Of a stretch of 39,976 nt of DNA, positions 20,601 through 28,125 are shown in pieces. The stretch comes from Treponema sp. (GTDB lineage Bacteria > Spirochaetota > Spirochaetia > Treponematales > Breznakiellaceae): contig JAIRNJ010000125.1 of the NCBI GenBank assembly GCA_031258115.1, forward strand, positions 1-39,976. Reading direction: 5' to 3'. Every line of letters starts with the position of its first letter. Position 1 is the first letter of the stretch. A program made the position numbers and the translations under genes. The notes under the pieces were generated by a model. The model had not been told where the DNA came from, made no database searches, and saw only the letters and a list, made by a program, of their open reading frames with translations.

Positions 20601-21050
20601 GATCGCGTGGAACGGGAGGCTGCCTCCCTTTTCGGGAATGCAGGACTGGGCGGCACGGTTTCTCTTTTGGCTGAGGAAGCTTTTACGAAGGCGGAAGACT
20701 TCCTGAAAAGCGAAACCGGACGGCAAGCCTCCGCGTCTTTGCGCCGGGCAAGCGAGTTCGCATTCCGTCTGCCCCTGAAAAACGGCGCAACATCGATCCT
20801 TGTCAAAGGGATCATGGATCTGATCTTTGAAGATTCAGGCCATTGCATCATCGTGGACTTCAAAACCGACCGCTACAGAGACCCGGAACTTCACCGGATC
20901 CAGCTTGCCGCATACCGGGCGGCCTCTCCGGCTTTTTCGGACCTGGAACCCAGGATCTTTCTTTGCTACCTGCGCGATTTAAGTTTTCTGGAATGCAAGA
21001 AACTGACTGAAGAGGATCTCTTTTATCCGGGAATACCGGGGAGAACATAA
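17673..21050 (+). CDS. addA: AddA-like UvrD-family helicase/nuclease
   Basis: Walker A SAGAGSGKTMVLAERYV, VMIDEFQDNNRLQ, VGDEKQSIYRYRGAD, MTVHKSKGLEFPVVIL, FYVAATRAMKKLI; C-terminal nuclease IIVDFKTDRYRDPELHRIQLAAYR. Confidence 0.94.
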   Translation: MKKLNPEQIAARDAEQNVVVSAGAGSGKTMVLAERYVRLVTEGGLNVEEVLTLTFTRKAQAEMYARIYRNLASSTHPRAAEQLARFNRARISTLDSFCAAITRGGASRYGISGNFIMDEGADACRDCAVEILMRYKKEPAIRRLVAARSFDLIVDDLFSDFGMREVSFVSTETYVSLAEKQLAFLDAEKERVIESINRDLESILVLDISASGSKTAATLMEEAGKHHPLKNVRKPVSAESGKDQLKTLIEEAALFCSGGFPMPRSNAKDPALQKLRPLVESIREAAAALGNIAGTLLYREDIPVLGRIFDEYAALLLDTKRRLALLSFRDTAELALDILKHDMALRDHYKRQIKAVMIDEFQDNNRLQKELLYLVSEEPENHALNRIPLPHELSAKKLFFVGDEKQSIYRYRGADVSVFRGLSEELGGFLELNTNYRSTPELIEFYNSLFPGVFGRPEYAFEAEFRGINTDKREAENRPDGTGGGNVSPVELFLRKGETGAEGESLVPVPWRWAEALAAAERVYRLVKDGEAAWGDIALLFRSTTHQADYERVFRQAGIPFTASDPRGVYAEGPANDFYALLRLCLFPQDSNAYGAVLRSPLCAIGDETFLRIMLEREALPEPFPAEAPASWFQDEEDRARYVRGREIYERVRQKADREGIGLILAWLWYETGYQASLAADSGKQPGLDHFEYLYSLALDADSRGLSLAAFLDELAPLMGSTEKMESEAIAGGKNAVSFMTVHKSKGLEFPVVILPFSESPGMGERNSKPWYRHPEYGPAVNFKSDTARRKESAINYFWNIINEENKKKEAAELKRLFYVAATRAMKKLIIFGVEHPRSSQSFMGLLEAGFAAKPDIPHCKRKSYNLPFLKTYPRALSLLRSNVKAIGKGMEAGSLKAPTGAFTPKEPSVIRTSPSALQEAAAGGESHPEQLRGSELPDFRCESLLKGDLHLLFGTLCHRAIEILFDPEFPPEAKRDRVEREAASLFGNAGLGGTVSLLAEEAFTKAEDFLKSETGRQASASLRRASEFAFRLPLKNGATSILVKGIMDLIFEDSGHCIIVDFKTDRYRDPELHRIQLAAYRAASPAFSDLEPRIFLCYLRDLSFLECKKLTEEDLFYPGIPGRT

Positions 21051-21077
21051 ACCTGCCTGAATGTCCGGGGAGGGAAT

Positions 21078-21250
21078 AAAAAAAGCGCAGAGAGAGAAGG
21101 TAATGAAAGGCTCGTCGCATAACATAACCGCCGGATGAATACAAGCTGTCAAGCAAAACAACGCGGTACGTTCTCTCTGCGCTATAATTCCGTATTCGGA
21201 CTGCAAACAGCGGCCTTCTTGTGTCCGGGCCGTATACTGTTTGCATTTCC
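21078..21250 (-). ncRNA. Candidate structured small RNA, no known family recognised
   Basis: Minus-strand promoter (TTGTCA 21279-21274, 17-bp spacer, GTATAT 21256-21251); TGCAAACAG/CTGTTTGCA and CGGCC/GGCCG compound hairpin; loop CGGAC complementary to GTCCG; 12-bp closing stem AGCGCAGAGAGA/TCTCTCTGCGCT; then T-run to 21078. Confidence 0.5.
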
Positions 21251-21340
21251 ATATACTAAATATGACTATTTTTTGACAAAAAGGCAATAGTTTACTGAAA
21301 AAATAATGATAAAAAACATCAGGTAATTTGTTTGCAGCCC

Positions 21341-21375
21341 AAAAATCATGCTCACTGTTAAAAATCATGCTCACT
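21341..21375. repeat. Short tandem duplication (AAAAATCATGCTCACT x2, 3-nt spacer)
   Basis: Read directly at 21341-21356 and 21360-21375. Confidence 0.85.
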
Positions 21376-21409
21376 TGAAGGAAACGGCCCGGAGAGATAG
21401 AGTAAAGCC

Positions 21410-21931
21410 ATGTTCCGTTACTGCCCTTCCTGCGCCTCCCAAAATATCCGTTTTGAACGGGAAAAGGTGTTCCGCTGCCCCGACTGCGGCTTTACCTACT
21501 ATCACAATATTGCCGCCGCTACCGGCTGCGTGATACAGGCCGGGGGGAAAGTCCTGTTTCTCGTCCGGGGCAAGGAGCCTGCAAAAGGCAGGCTGGATCT
21601 GCCGGGGGGCTTTGTGGATAGGGGCGAAGGGGCGCTGGAGGGTCTGCGCCGGGAACTGCGGGAAGAGATAGGCTGGGAGCCGCCCGGAGACGCAAAGCTT
21701 GAACTATTTGCCAGTTTCCCCAATGTGTATCCCTACAAGGGCATCGTATACCAAACTTGTGATCTTTTTTTTACCGTGGAAGCGCCCGGATTAAGAGAAG
21801 AAGATTTCCGGCTGGAGGCCGCCGAGATCGGGGGCCTGCGTTTTGCAGACCCAAGAGAGATAAAAAGCGAAGAGCTGGCCTTTGATTCCACCCGGCGGGC
21901 GGTGGAGGCCTTTTTAAAGTACCGTAGATGA
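21410..21931 (+). CDS. NUDIX hydrolase with N-terminal zinc ribbon
   Basis: CPSCASQNIRFEREKVFRCPDCG zinc ribbon; GGFVDRGEGALEGLRRELREEIG Nudix box. Confidence 0.95.
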   Translation: MFRYCPSCASQNIRFEREKVFRCPDCGFTYYHNIAAATGCVIQAGGKVLFLVRGKEPAKGRLDLPGGFVDRGEGALEGLRRELREEIGWEPPGDAKLELFASFPNVYPYKGIVYQTCDLFFTVEAPGLREEDFRLEAAEIGGLRFADPREIKSEELAFDSTRRAVEAFLKYRR

Positions 21932-21977
21932 TTGGAAGGCGGGGTCCATACCCCGGGGTTCTTCGTTCCCGGAATTT

Positions 21978-23750
21978 CTAATTTCCCTGGAGTTTTGTTA
22001 CCAGATCCAGCAGCTCATCCGACTTGCCGCGAAGCGCGTGAAGCTCTTCATCCACCTCGTTGACCAGTTTTTCATTCTCCGAAGCAATGCCGGAAACCTC
22101 ATTCACCAGGGCGGTAACTTCGCTGGAGGAGGAGGACTGTTCATCAACAGATGCGGCGATGGACTGAACCTGCATCATGACGTCTTTTACGGTATTCTGG
22201 GCTTCCGTCAGGGACACTACGGTTTTTTCCGAAAGAGCCGTTACCTGGGCAATGGAGTTGACCGCAGTATCCATGCTTGTTATGTTGATCTCCGCCAATT
22301 TCTGCATGTCCTTGATGCTGCCCTCCACTTCCTGGGCCGCTGACTTGGTTTTTTCCGCCAGGGCCCGCACTTCTCCCGCTACAACGGCAAAACCCCTGCC
22401 CGCTTCTCCCGCATGGGCGGCCTCTATCGAGGCATTCATTGCCAGAAGGTTGATCTGGGCGGCAATATCGGAGATAACCTTCATGATATCCCCGATGGAA
22501 TTGGACTGTTCCCCCAGCTTGTGTACATTTTCCGTCAGGCTCTGGGCAATATTGTGCATATTTTCTATGGCCTTGCCCGATTCCCGTACCATGCCGACTG
22601 AGACCTCCACCTTTTCGTTGGATATTCGGGACTGACCGGCCGCGGTTTCGGCGCTTTGCGCAATGTACAGCACCCCGGCACTCAGATGCTCTATGGACGC
22701 AAGAATGCCCCGGATCCTTTCGGCCTGGTTGAGGCTCCCGTCCTTTACACCCGCAGAACTGTGTGAAATACTGGTGACTCCTTCTTCTACTTCACGGGAA
22801 ACGGTTCCCACCTGACTTGCAACTTCCAGGATGGTAGCGCTGGCTTTCCGGGCTTCCTCCGCCTGGGAACGGGCTTCCGTTTCCTTGATCTGGGCAGTAT
22901 TGAGACTGGAACTAAGGCTCCGGGCCATATCCATAAAGGCCCGCTGAAGATGGGAAATTTCATCCTTTCCAAGGGCGTTGAGACTGGTATCAAGATTTCC
23001 TGAGGCCAACTGCCGGGCCGCGCTGACAGTTTCCTTGAGAGGCTTGCTGATCGAACGCAGAATAAGTATGCAGAGCATCAATATCAGAACAAGGAGAATT
23101 CCGACACTGAGACCTATGACGGCCATCCGGTGAAAAAGACTTTTTGAGAGCTCTTCCCTCAACTCCGCCTGGTGTGCATCAATGTTATCAATGTAGATAC
23201 CGGTAGAGATCCAGATATCCGTACCGGGAATGTACTCCACATAGGCGAGTTTGGGAGCGTCCTGCATGTTTCCGCTGGGTCCCGGTTTGGGGAAGGTAAA
23301 GGAAACAAAACCGCCGCCTTTCCGGGCGTTTTCATAGAGATCCCGTACATAGTAGATCCCGTTCTTGTCCGCAGTGTTACCCAGATCCTCTCCTTCCCGC
23401 TGGGGCAGGGTGGGGTGCATAAAGATAACCGTTCCTATATAGGTATAGTAGTATCCGGACTGATCTTCTTCAAAACGGTAGTCCTTGATATAGGAACTGA
23501 TGATATCGTGCTGTTCCTGCCGGCCAGAAACCCCATCCAGGGCCCGGCTCAGGGCTACGGCCATGGTTTGAGTGCCCAGCCGTATCTTTTCCTCCTGGCC
23601 TTCAAGCATTACCTTTGCGGCATCGGCAATACCTTCCTCGTTAATCTGAACGGCAGTTATATAGGTAATTACCACGAGAGCGGTAATGGATAAAGCCAGA
23701 ATTAAAATCATACCGATGATACGGATACTTATGGAGATATTACGCAGCAT
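21978..23750 (-). CDS. Methyl-accepting chemotaxis protein with periplasmic Cache-type sensor
   Basis: N-term TM, sCache-like [41 protein letters not shown], signalling hairpin [40 protein letters not shown]. Confidence 0.96.
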   Translation of the reverse strand: MLRNISISIRIIGMILILALSITALVVITYITAVQINEEGIADAAKVMLEGQEEKIRLGTQTMAVALSRALDGVSGRQEQHDIISSYIKDYRFEEDQSGYYYTYIGTVIFMHPTLPQREGEDLGNTADKNGIYYVRDLYENARKGGGFVSFTFPKPGPSGNMQDAPKLAYVEYIPGTDIWISTGIYIDNIDAHQAELREELSKSLFHRMAVIGLSVGILLVLILMLCILILRSISKPLKETVSAARQLASGNLDTSLNALGKDEISHLQRAFMDMARSLSSSLNTAQIKETEARSQAEEARKASATILEVASQVGTVSREVEEGVTSISHSSAGVKDGSLNQAERIRGILASIEHLSAGVLYIAQSAETAAGQSRISNEKVEVSVGMVRESGKAIENMHNIAQSLTENVHKLGEQSNSIGDIMKVISDIAAQINLLAMNASIEAAHAGEAGRGFAVVAGEVRALAEKTKSAAQEVEGSIKDMQKLAEINITSMDTAVNSIAQVTALSEKTVVSLTEAQNTVKDVMMQVQSIAASVDEQSSSSSEVTALVNEVSGIASENEKLVNEVDEELHALRGKSDELLDLVTKLQGN

Positions 23751-23921
23751 AGAAGGCTCCCTCTCGCAAGGATAACATATTTTGAAGAATATTACAGAGG
23801 CTCAGCCGGGAAAGTAATGTACTTTCACCACGGCAATCCAGGCTCATGATTCTTCTTTATTCGCAGTGGGGTCTAATACCCAAGATCATGCCTGCGCATG
23901 GGAGCTTTAGGGTGAGGAGCT

Positions 23922-25484
23922 TCATTCTTTTGCGGCGGAAGGCCATTTGCGGTTGAATTCCGCAAGGCCGCTGTATATCCCGGTAAGGGCCTCGTAGGTC
24001 TTGTTGAAGAGGCCGTAGAGATCTCTGTAACGCGGCCCCTGTGCAGGATCAGGCTCTATCGTGTCCAGCAGGGGGTTAAACTGCCGGATCACGGAAAAGT
24101 CCCTGAAGGCGCCTATGCCTACTCCCCCGCAGATTGCCGCTCCAAGGCTTGTGGCTTCTTTGGTGTATTTGGGAACGACGAGGCGTTTCTGCCATATATC
24201 CGACAGTATCCTCAGCCATGCCTTGCCTTTGGCCCCGCCGCCTATCATGATCATTTCGTCAATTTTTCCGCGGGGAGCGCCTTTCTCCACGATGTCCAGA
24301 ATCACCTTGAGGTTGAAACCGACTCCTTCAAGCACCGAGCGGGAAAGGTCTCCTTTGCCGGTGGTTATTGAGAGGCCCACAAAAGCGCCCCGGGCGGAAT
24401 GGTTCCAGCGGGGGGAGCGTTCACCCAGAAGATAGGGAAGGTAGAGGAGGCCTCCCGATCCGGCGGGAGAGGCCGCGGCCCCTTCGTCGATCAGCTTGTA
24501 GGGATTGATTCCCTTTTTTTCAGCTTCTGCGATTTCTCCACCGCAGAGGGTGTTTTTGTACCAGTTATAGGAATAGGCCGCAGCCTGCATGGTTCCGCAG
24601 GGAGTGTAGAGTTTTGAATCCAGATGTACCCAGGTAAAGCTGCGCATTTCAGGATCGTAGACAGGCTCCCTGCTGGCAAGCGAAATCCAGGAAGAGGAAC
24701 CAAGTACATTGTACGCATTTCCTTCACTCACCACCCCGGCGCCCACGCAGGCGCAGCTACCGTCCCCGCCGCCTGCAATCACCGGAGTTCCCTCCAGAAG
24801 ACCGGTTTCCCCGGCCGCCTGAGCACTGACGGTTCCGGCTTTTGCCGTGGAGGGCAGGACTTCGGGGAGCATGGAGAGGGGTATGCCAAGGGCATCCAGA
24901 ATACTTTTGTCCCATTCTTTTTTCTTTAGATCAAATAGATTGGTTCCCGATGCGTCACTATAATCGCTTACGATATTTCCTGTAAGCCGGAGTATGATGT
25001 AATCCTTTGCATGGATCATCTTTCCGGTACGTTTGAAGATTTCGTTTTCGTGATCCCGTACCCAGAGGAGTTTTGCGGCGGAATAGGAGGCGCTGATCCT
25101 GTGGCCCGTGGTCTTGTAGACATAGTCCATGCCCAGGGCTTTTACCATGGCCGCTTCCTGTTCGGAAGCTCTGGTATCTGCCCAGATGATGATGTTCCGC
25201 AGGGCATTGCCCTGGGCGTCCACAAGGAGGCAGCCCATCATCTGACCGGAGAAGCTCACCGCCGCTACATCCGAGGGGGAAACTTTCGCCTGCTCCAGAA
25301 GCCGTTTGGTGGAAACACAGACCGCCTGCCAGAAATCTTCAGGCTTCTGCTCGACAAAACCCGGCCCCGGATAGTAGACCGGGTATTCGTAGAGTACGCC
25401 CGCGTCCATTTCCCCGTCCAGAGAAAGGAGAGTGGCCTTGTTGCCGGAGGTTCCCAAATCGTGGGCCAGGATATAGGATGCCAT
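23922..25484 (-). CDS. xylB: FGGY-family carbohydrate kinase, xylulokinase-like
   Basis: ILAHDLGTSGNKATLLS, FSGQMMGCLLVD, IIIWADTRAS, GGGAKGKAWLRILSDIWQK. Substrate is not provable from sequence. Confidence 0.85.
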   Translation of the reverse strand: MASYILAHDLGTSGNKATLLSLDGEMDAGVLYEYPVYYPGPGFVEQKPEDFWQAVCVSTKRLLEQAKVSPSDVAAVSFSGQMMGCLLVDAQGNALRNIIIWADTRASEQEAAMVKALGMDYVYKTTGHRISASYSAAKLLWVRDHENEIFKRTGKMIHAKDYIILRLTGNIVSDYSDASGTNLFDLKKKEWDKSILDALGIPLSMLPEVLPSTAKAGTVSAQAAGETGLLEGTPVIAGGGDGSCACVGAGVVSEGNAYNVLGSSSWISLASREPVYDPEMRSFTWVHLDSKLYTPCGTMQAAAYSYNWYKNTLCGGEIAEAEKKGINPYKLIDEGAAASPAGSGGLLYLPYLLGERSPRWNHSARGAFVGLSITTGKGDLSRSVLEGVGFNLKVILDIVEKGAPRGKIDEMIMIGGGAKGKAWLRILSDIWQKRLVVPKYTKEATSLGAAICGGVGIGAFRDFSVIRQFNPLLDTIEPDPAQGPRYRDLYGLFNKTYEALTGIYSGLAEFNRKWPSAAKE

Positions 25485-25510
25485 AATCGTTCCTCAAACA
25501 AATGTGCATA

Positions 25511-25530
25511 TTGTCATTACATACTATCAT
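25511..25530. promoter_or_regulatory. Candidate operator upstream of the xylB-like gene
   Basis: TTGTCATTACATACTATCAT matches the 25608 palindrome at 15 of 20 positions. Confidence 0.45.
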
Positions 25531-25581
25531 TAGATGCTACCATTTCCCGGCCAATCTGTCAAATAAGGTTTAACCTGAGTA

Positions 25582-25627
25582 TTTACTTCTTATGCAGAAT
25601 CCATATAATGTTATTACATAATGACAT
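25582..25627 (+). promoter_or_regulatory. Promoter of the aroE-like/pgi/gntR genes with overlapping palindromic operator
   Basis: TTTACT (25582-25587), 16-bp spacer, TATAAT (25604-25609); palindrome ATGTTATTACATAATGACAT (25608-25627). Confidence 0.6.
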
Positions 25628-25699
25628 GCGACCTTTGGCCGCGGGTGTGAGGATTTGACTGTACGATGCCGTTTAGACGGCTTGTGCATGGAGGAATAC

Positions 25700-26635
25700 A
25701 TGAAGAAGCTTGCGGCAGCCGGAACGCGTACTTTTTACTTCATCGGAGTAAGTACCGGACAGTCGTCCATCATGAAGGTATTCCCCAAATGGGCCGAATA
25801 CCTCGGTTTGGATGCGCTTATCGCGGGAATCGATCTGCCCCTCCATGCCCCGGCGGAAGAATACCGGCAGGTAGTAGAATTCATTAAAAACGATCCCCTC
25901 TCCCTGGGGGCCCTGGTAACCACCCACAAACTGGATCTCTACAAGGCATGCAGGGATCTTTTTGATTATGCCGATCCTTTTGCGCAAAAACTGAAGGAAG
26001 TTTCAAGCCTCTCCAAGAGGGACGGCAAATTCCGGGCCCATGCAAAGGATCCCATCTCTTCCGGAATGGCCCTGGAATCCTTTGTGCCGGCCAATTTCTG
26101 GAAGGATCACGGCGGTGAGGCGCTGCTTTTGGGTGCGGGCGGGAGTTCCCTGGCCATGTCCCTCTACTTCTCCCGGGAAAAATTCGGAGAGAACATGCCC
26201 AGGCGGATCACTATTGCCAACCGCAGCCTGCCCAGGCTTGAATCGGCAAAGGCGGCTCTTGCCGGCTGTGACAGGCGGATAGAATTTCGTTTTATCCATA
26301 ATCCCGTCCCGGCGGACAATGACAAATTGGTGGCCGCCCTGCCCTCCTATTCCCTGGTAGTTAACGCTACGGGACTGGGGAAGGATGCTCCCGGTTCACC
26401 TACCACCGATGCGGTTTCCTATCCTTCCAATTCTCTTGTGTGGGAGATAAACTACCGGGGAAATCTTATCTTTATGCGGCAGGCCCAGGCCCAGGCAAAG
26501 GAAAAGATGCTCCACGTAGAGGACGGATGGAACTATTTTATTTACGGCTGGACTCAGGTTATTGCCGAAGTTTTTAATATTGATATTGACGGGCCTGCCC
26601 TGGAGAAACTCAGCAGTATTGCCAAAGGAGAATAA
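25700..26635 (+). CDS. Shikimate dehydrogenase (AroE)-like oxidoreductase
   Basis: FIGVSTGQSSIMKVFPKWAEYLGLD, LGALVTTHKLDLY (catalytic Lys context), AKDPISSGMALE (Asp context), LLLGAGGSSLAMSLYF nucleotide-binding motif, LVVNATGLGKD. Confidence 0.82.
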   Translation: MKKLAAAGTRTFYFIGVSTGQSSIMKVFPKWAEYLGLDALIAGIDLPLHAPAEEYRQVVEFIKNDPLSLGALVTTHKLDLYKACRDLFDYADPFAQKLKEVSSLSKRDGKFRAHAKDPISSGMALESFVPANFWKDHGGEALLLGAGGSSLAMSLYFSREKFGENMPRRITIANRSLPRLESAKAALAGCDRRIEFRFIHNPVPADNDKLVAALPSYSLVVNATGLGKDAPGSPTTDAVSYPSNSLVWEINYRGNLIFMRQAQAQAKEKMLHVEDGWNYFIYGWTQVIAEVFNIDIDGPALEKLSSIAKGE

Positions 26636-26641
26636 TTGATT

Positions 26642-27238
26642 ATGGAAGTACATACACAGTTTGACTGGCAGAAAGGTTTCCTGCTGGATTTTTCCATAAA
26701 GAATGGCCTTTCCGGAGGAGCCCCGTCTACAAAACGGGTGCTTTCCCAGATGAAGAACATGTATGCCGATGCGGAAGCCTTTGACAAGGCCGTGGCCTCA
26801 GGGGATCCTCTGGTCTACGAATTCTATGAACTGGGAGCGCCTGAATCGGCAGGGGATCTGGCTTTTGGGACTTCCATCGTATATCCGGGTAAAGTAGGGA
26901 ATGAATATTTTATGACCAAGGGTCATTTTCATACCGTTCTGGAAACAGCCGAAGTGTACTATACTTTTTCCGGTGAAGGCTTCATGCTTATGGAAAATCC
27001 GGAGGGGGATGTACAGTTGATCTCCATGATACCGGAGAATGCGGTCTATGTGCCGAAACGTTATGCCCACCGGAGTATCAATACCGGAAAAATTCCGTTG
27101 GTATCTTTCTTTACATTTCGCGGCGATGCAGGACATAACTATGCTACCATCGAAACCAAAGGCTGCCGCAAGCTGGTAGTTGAAGGCAGGGACGGCAGGC
27201 CCGTAATGATCGATAACCCCCGTTGGCATGAAACATAG
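26642..27238 (+). CDS. Cupin-type (archaeal-type) glucose-6-phosphate isomerase
   Basis: MTKGHFHTVLETAEVYYTFSGEGFMLM and VYVPKRYAHRSINTG match the cupin PGI signature and metal-ligand pattern. Confidence 0.88.
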   Translation: MEVHTQFDWQKGFLLDFSIKNGLSGGAPSTKRVLSQMKNMYADAEAFDKAVASGDPLVYEFYELGAPESAGDLAFGTSIVYPGKVGNEYFMTKGHFHTVLETAEVYYTFSGEGFMLMENPEGDVQLISMIPENAVYVPKRYAHRSINTGKIPLVSFFTFRGDAGHNYATIETKGCRKLVVEGRDGRPVMIDNPRWHET

Positions 27239-27245
27239 TTTCTTT

Positions 27246-27278
27246 TCTGTCCGCAAAGTAACCGACTTTGTGGACAGA
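27246..27278 (+). promoter_or_regulatory. 14-bp intercistronic stem-loop between the cupin PGI and GntR genes
   Basis: TCTGTCCGCAAAGT-AACCG-ACTTTGTGGACAGA; the only mismatch is a G-U pair in RNA; no following U-run. Confidence 0.6.
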
Positions 27279-27304
27279 CCCTAGTTAAGGAGTAAAGGCG
27301 CTTT

Positions 27305-28072
27305 ATGGTACAGGCATTGAGTTCGATAAAGCTCGACAAGAGTATACCGGTTCCCCTGTATTATCAGCTCAAGAAGCAAATCTTGAGTCTTTTCGAAAAC
27401 GCCTCTCTGCAGGAAGGGGATATACTGCCTCCGGAAAATGAACTTTGTGAAACCCTCAATGTCTCAAGGCCCACCATAAGGCAGGCCTTTAGCGAACTGG
27501 CGATGGAAGGCTACCTTGCCCGTTACAAGGGCCGGGGTACATTTGTCTGCAAACCCAAGGTAGAGGAGAAGTTCTTCAACAGGCTCCAGAGCTTTAATGC
27601 GGAAATGATTTCCAAGGGCCTTAGTCCAAAAACCGAAGTTCTGGGGCTTGAACGCTTAAACGGCCCCCACGAAGCCAATGAAAGGCTTAATTTGCCCCTG
27701 AGCGCCGCCCTTATCCGCCTGTCCAGGCTCCGCTGGGCCAATGATACTCCTCTGGTGTATGTGGAGACCTTTCTGCCCTTTGACCGGTACAGGGCCCTTA
27801 TGGATGTGGATTTCCGCACTACTTCTCTGTATCAGTCCCTGGACAAGCTCTGCCATGTACGGGTCAACAAGGTGCGCCGGGAGATTGAAGCGGTAAATGC
27901 CAGGAAAAAAGAGGCGAAACTGCTCCAGATCGCCCAAAACAAGGCCCTGATCCTGGTAAAAACCGTTGCCTATTCCGGGGACGATCCCCTGCCGGTGGAG
28001 TTTTCCATAGCCCGCTACCGGGGAGACCGGAACAAATTCAGCGTTGATATTCTGGGCTATTACCTTTCCTGA
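27305..28072 (+). CDS. GntR-family transcriptional regulator (HutC/UTRA type)
   Basis: PLYYQLKKQIL...GDILPPENELCETLNVSRPTIRQAFSELAMEGYLARYKGRGTFV wHTH; C-terminal UTRA-like domain. Confidence 0.95.
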   Translation: MVQALSSIKLDKSIPVPLYYQLKKQILSLFENASLQEGDILPPENELCETLNVSRPTIRQAFSELAMEGYLARYKGRGTFVCKPKVEEKFFNRLQSFNAEMISKGLSPKTEVLGLERLNGPHEANERLNLPLSAALIRLSRLRWANDTPLVYVETFLPFDRYRALMDVDFRTTSLYQSLDKLCHVRVNKVRREIEAVNARKKEAKLLQIAQNKALILVKTVAYSGDDPLPVEFSIARYRGDRNKFSVDILGYYLS

Positions 28073-28125
28073 CAGATGTGATATAATTAAAAATATCTGT
28101 TTACCGGTGATGAGGTAATAATCCA

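Noticed and set aside
20264-20863. 199-aa minus-strand ORF within addA
   Set aside because: Arg/Ser-rich shadow ORF opposite a well-supported helicase/nuclease.
21084-21183. AGCGCAGAGAGA inverted repeat as a plus-strand addA terminator
   Set aside because: The T-run follows the stem only on the minus strand; on the plus strand the second arm is followed by ATAATTCC and the loop is 76 nt.
20979-21374. 131-aa minus-strand ORF across the ncRNA region
   Set aside because: Starts before the proposed ncRNA promoter, runs into addA antisense, and has no family signature. RNA structure explains the region better, although a short peptide cannot be fully excluded.
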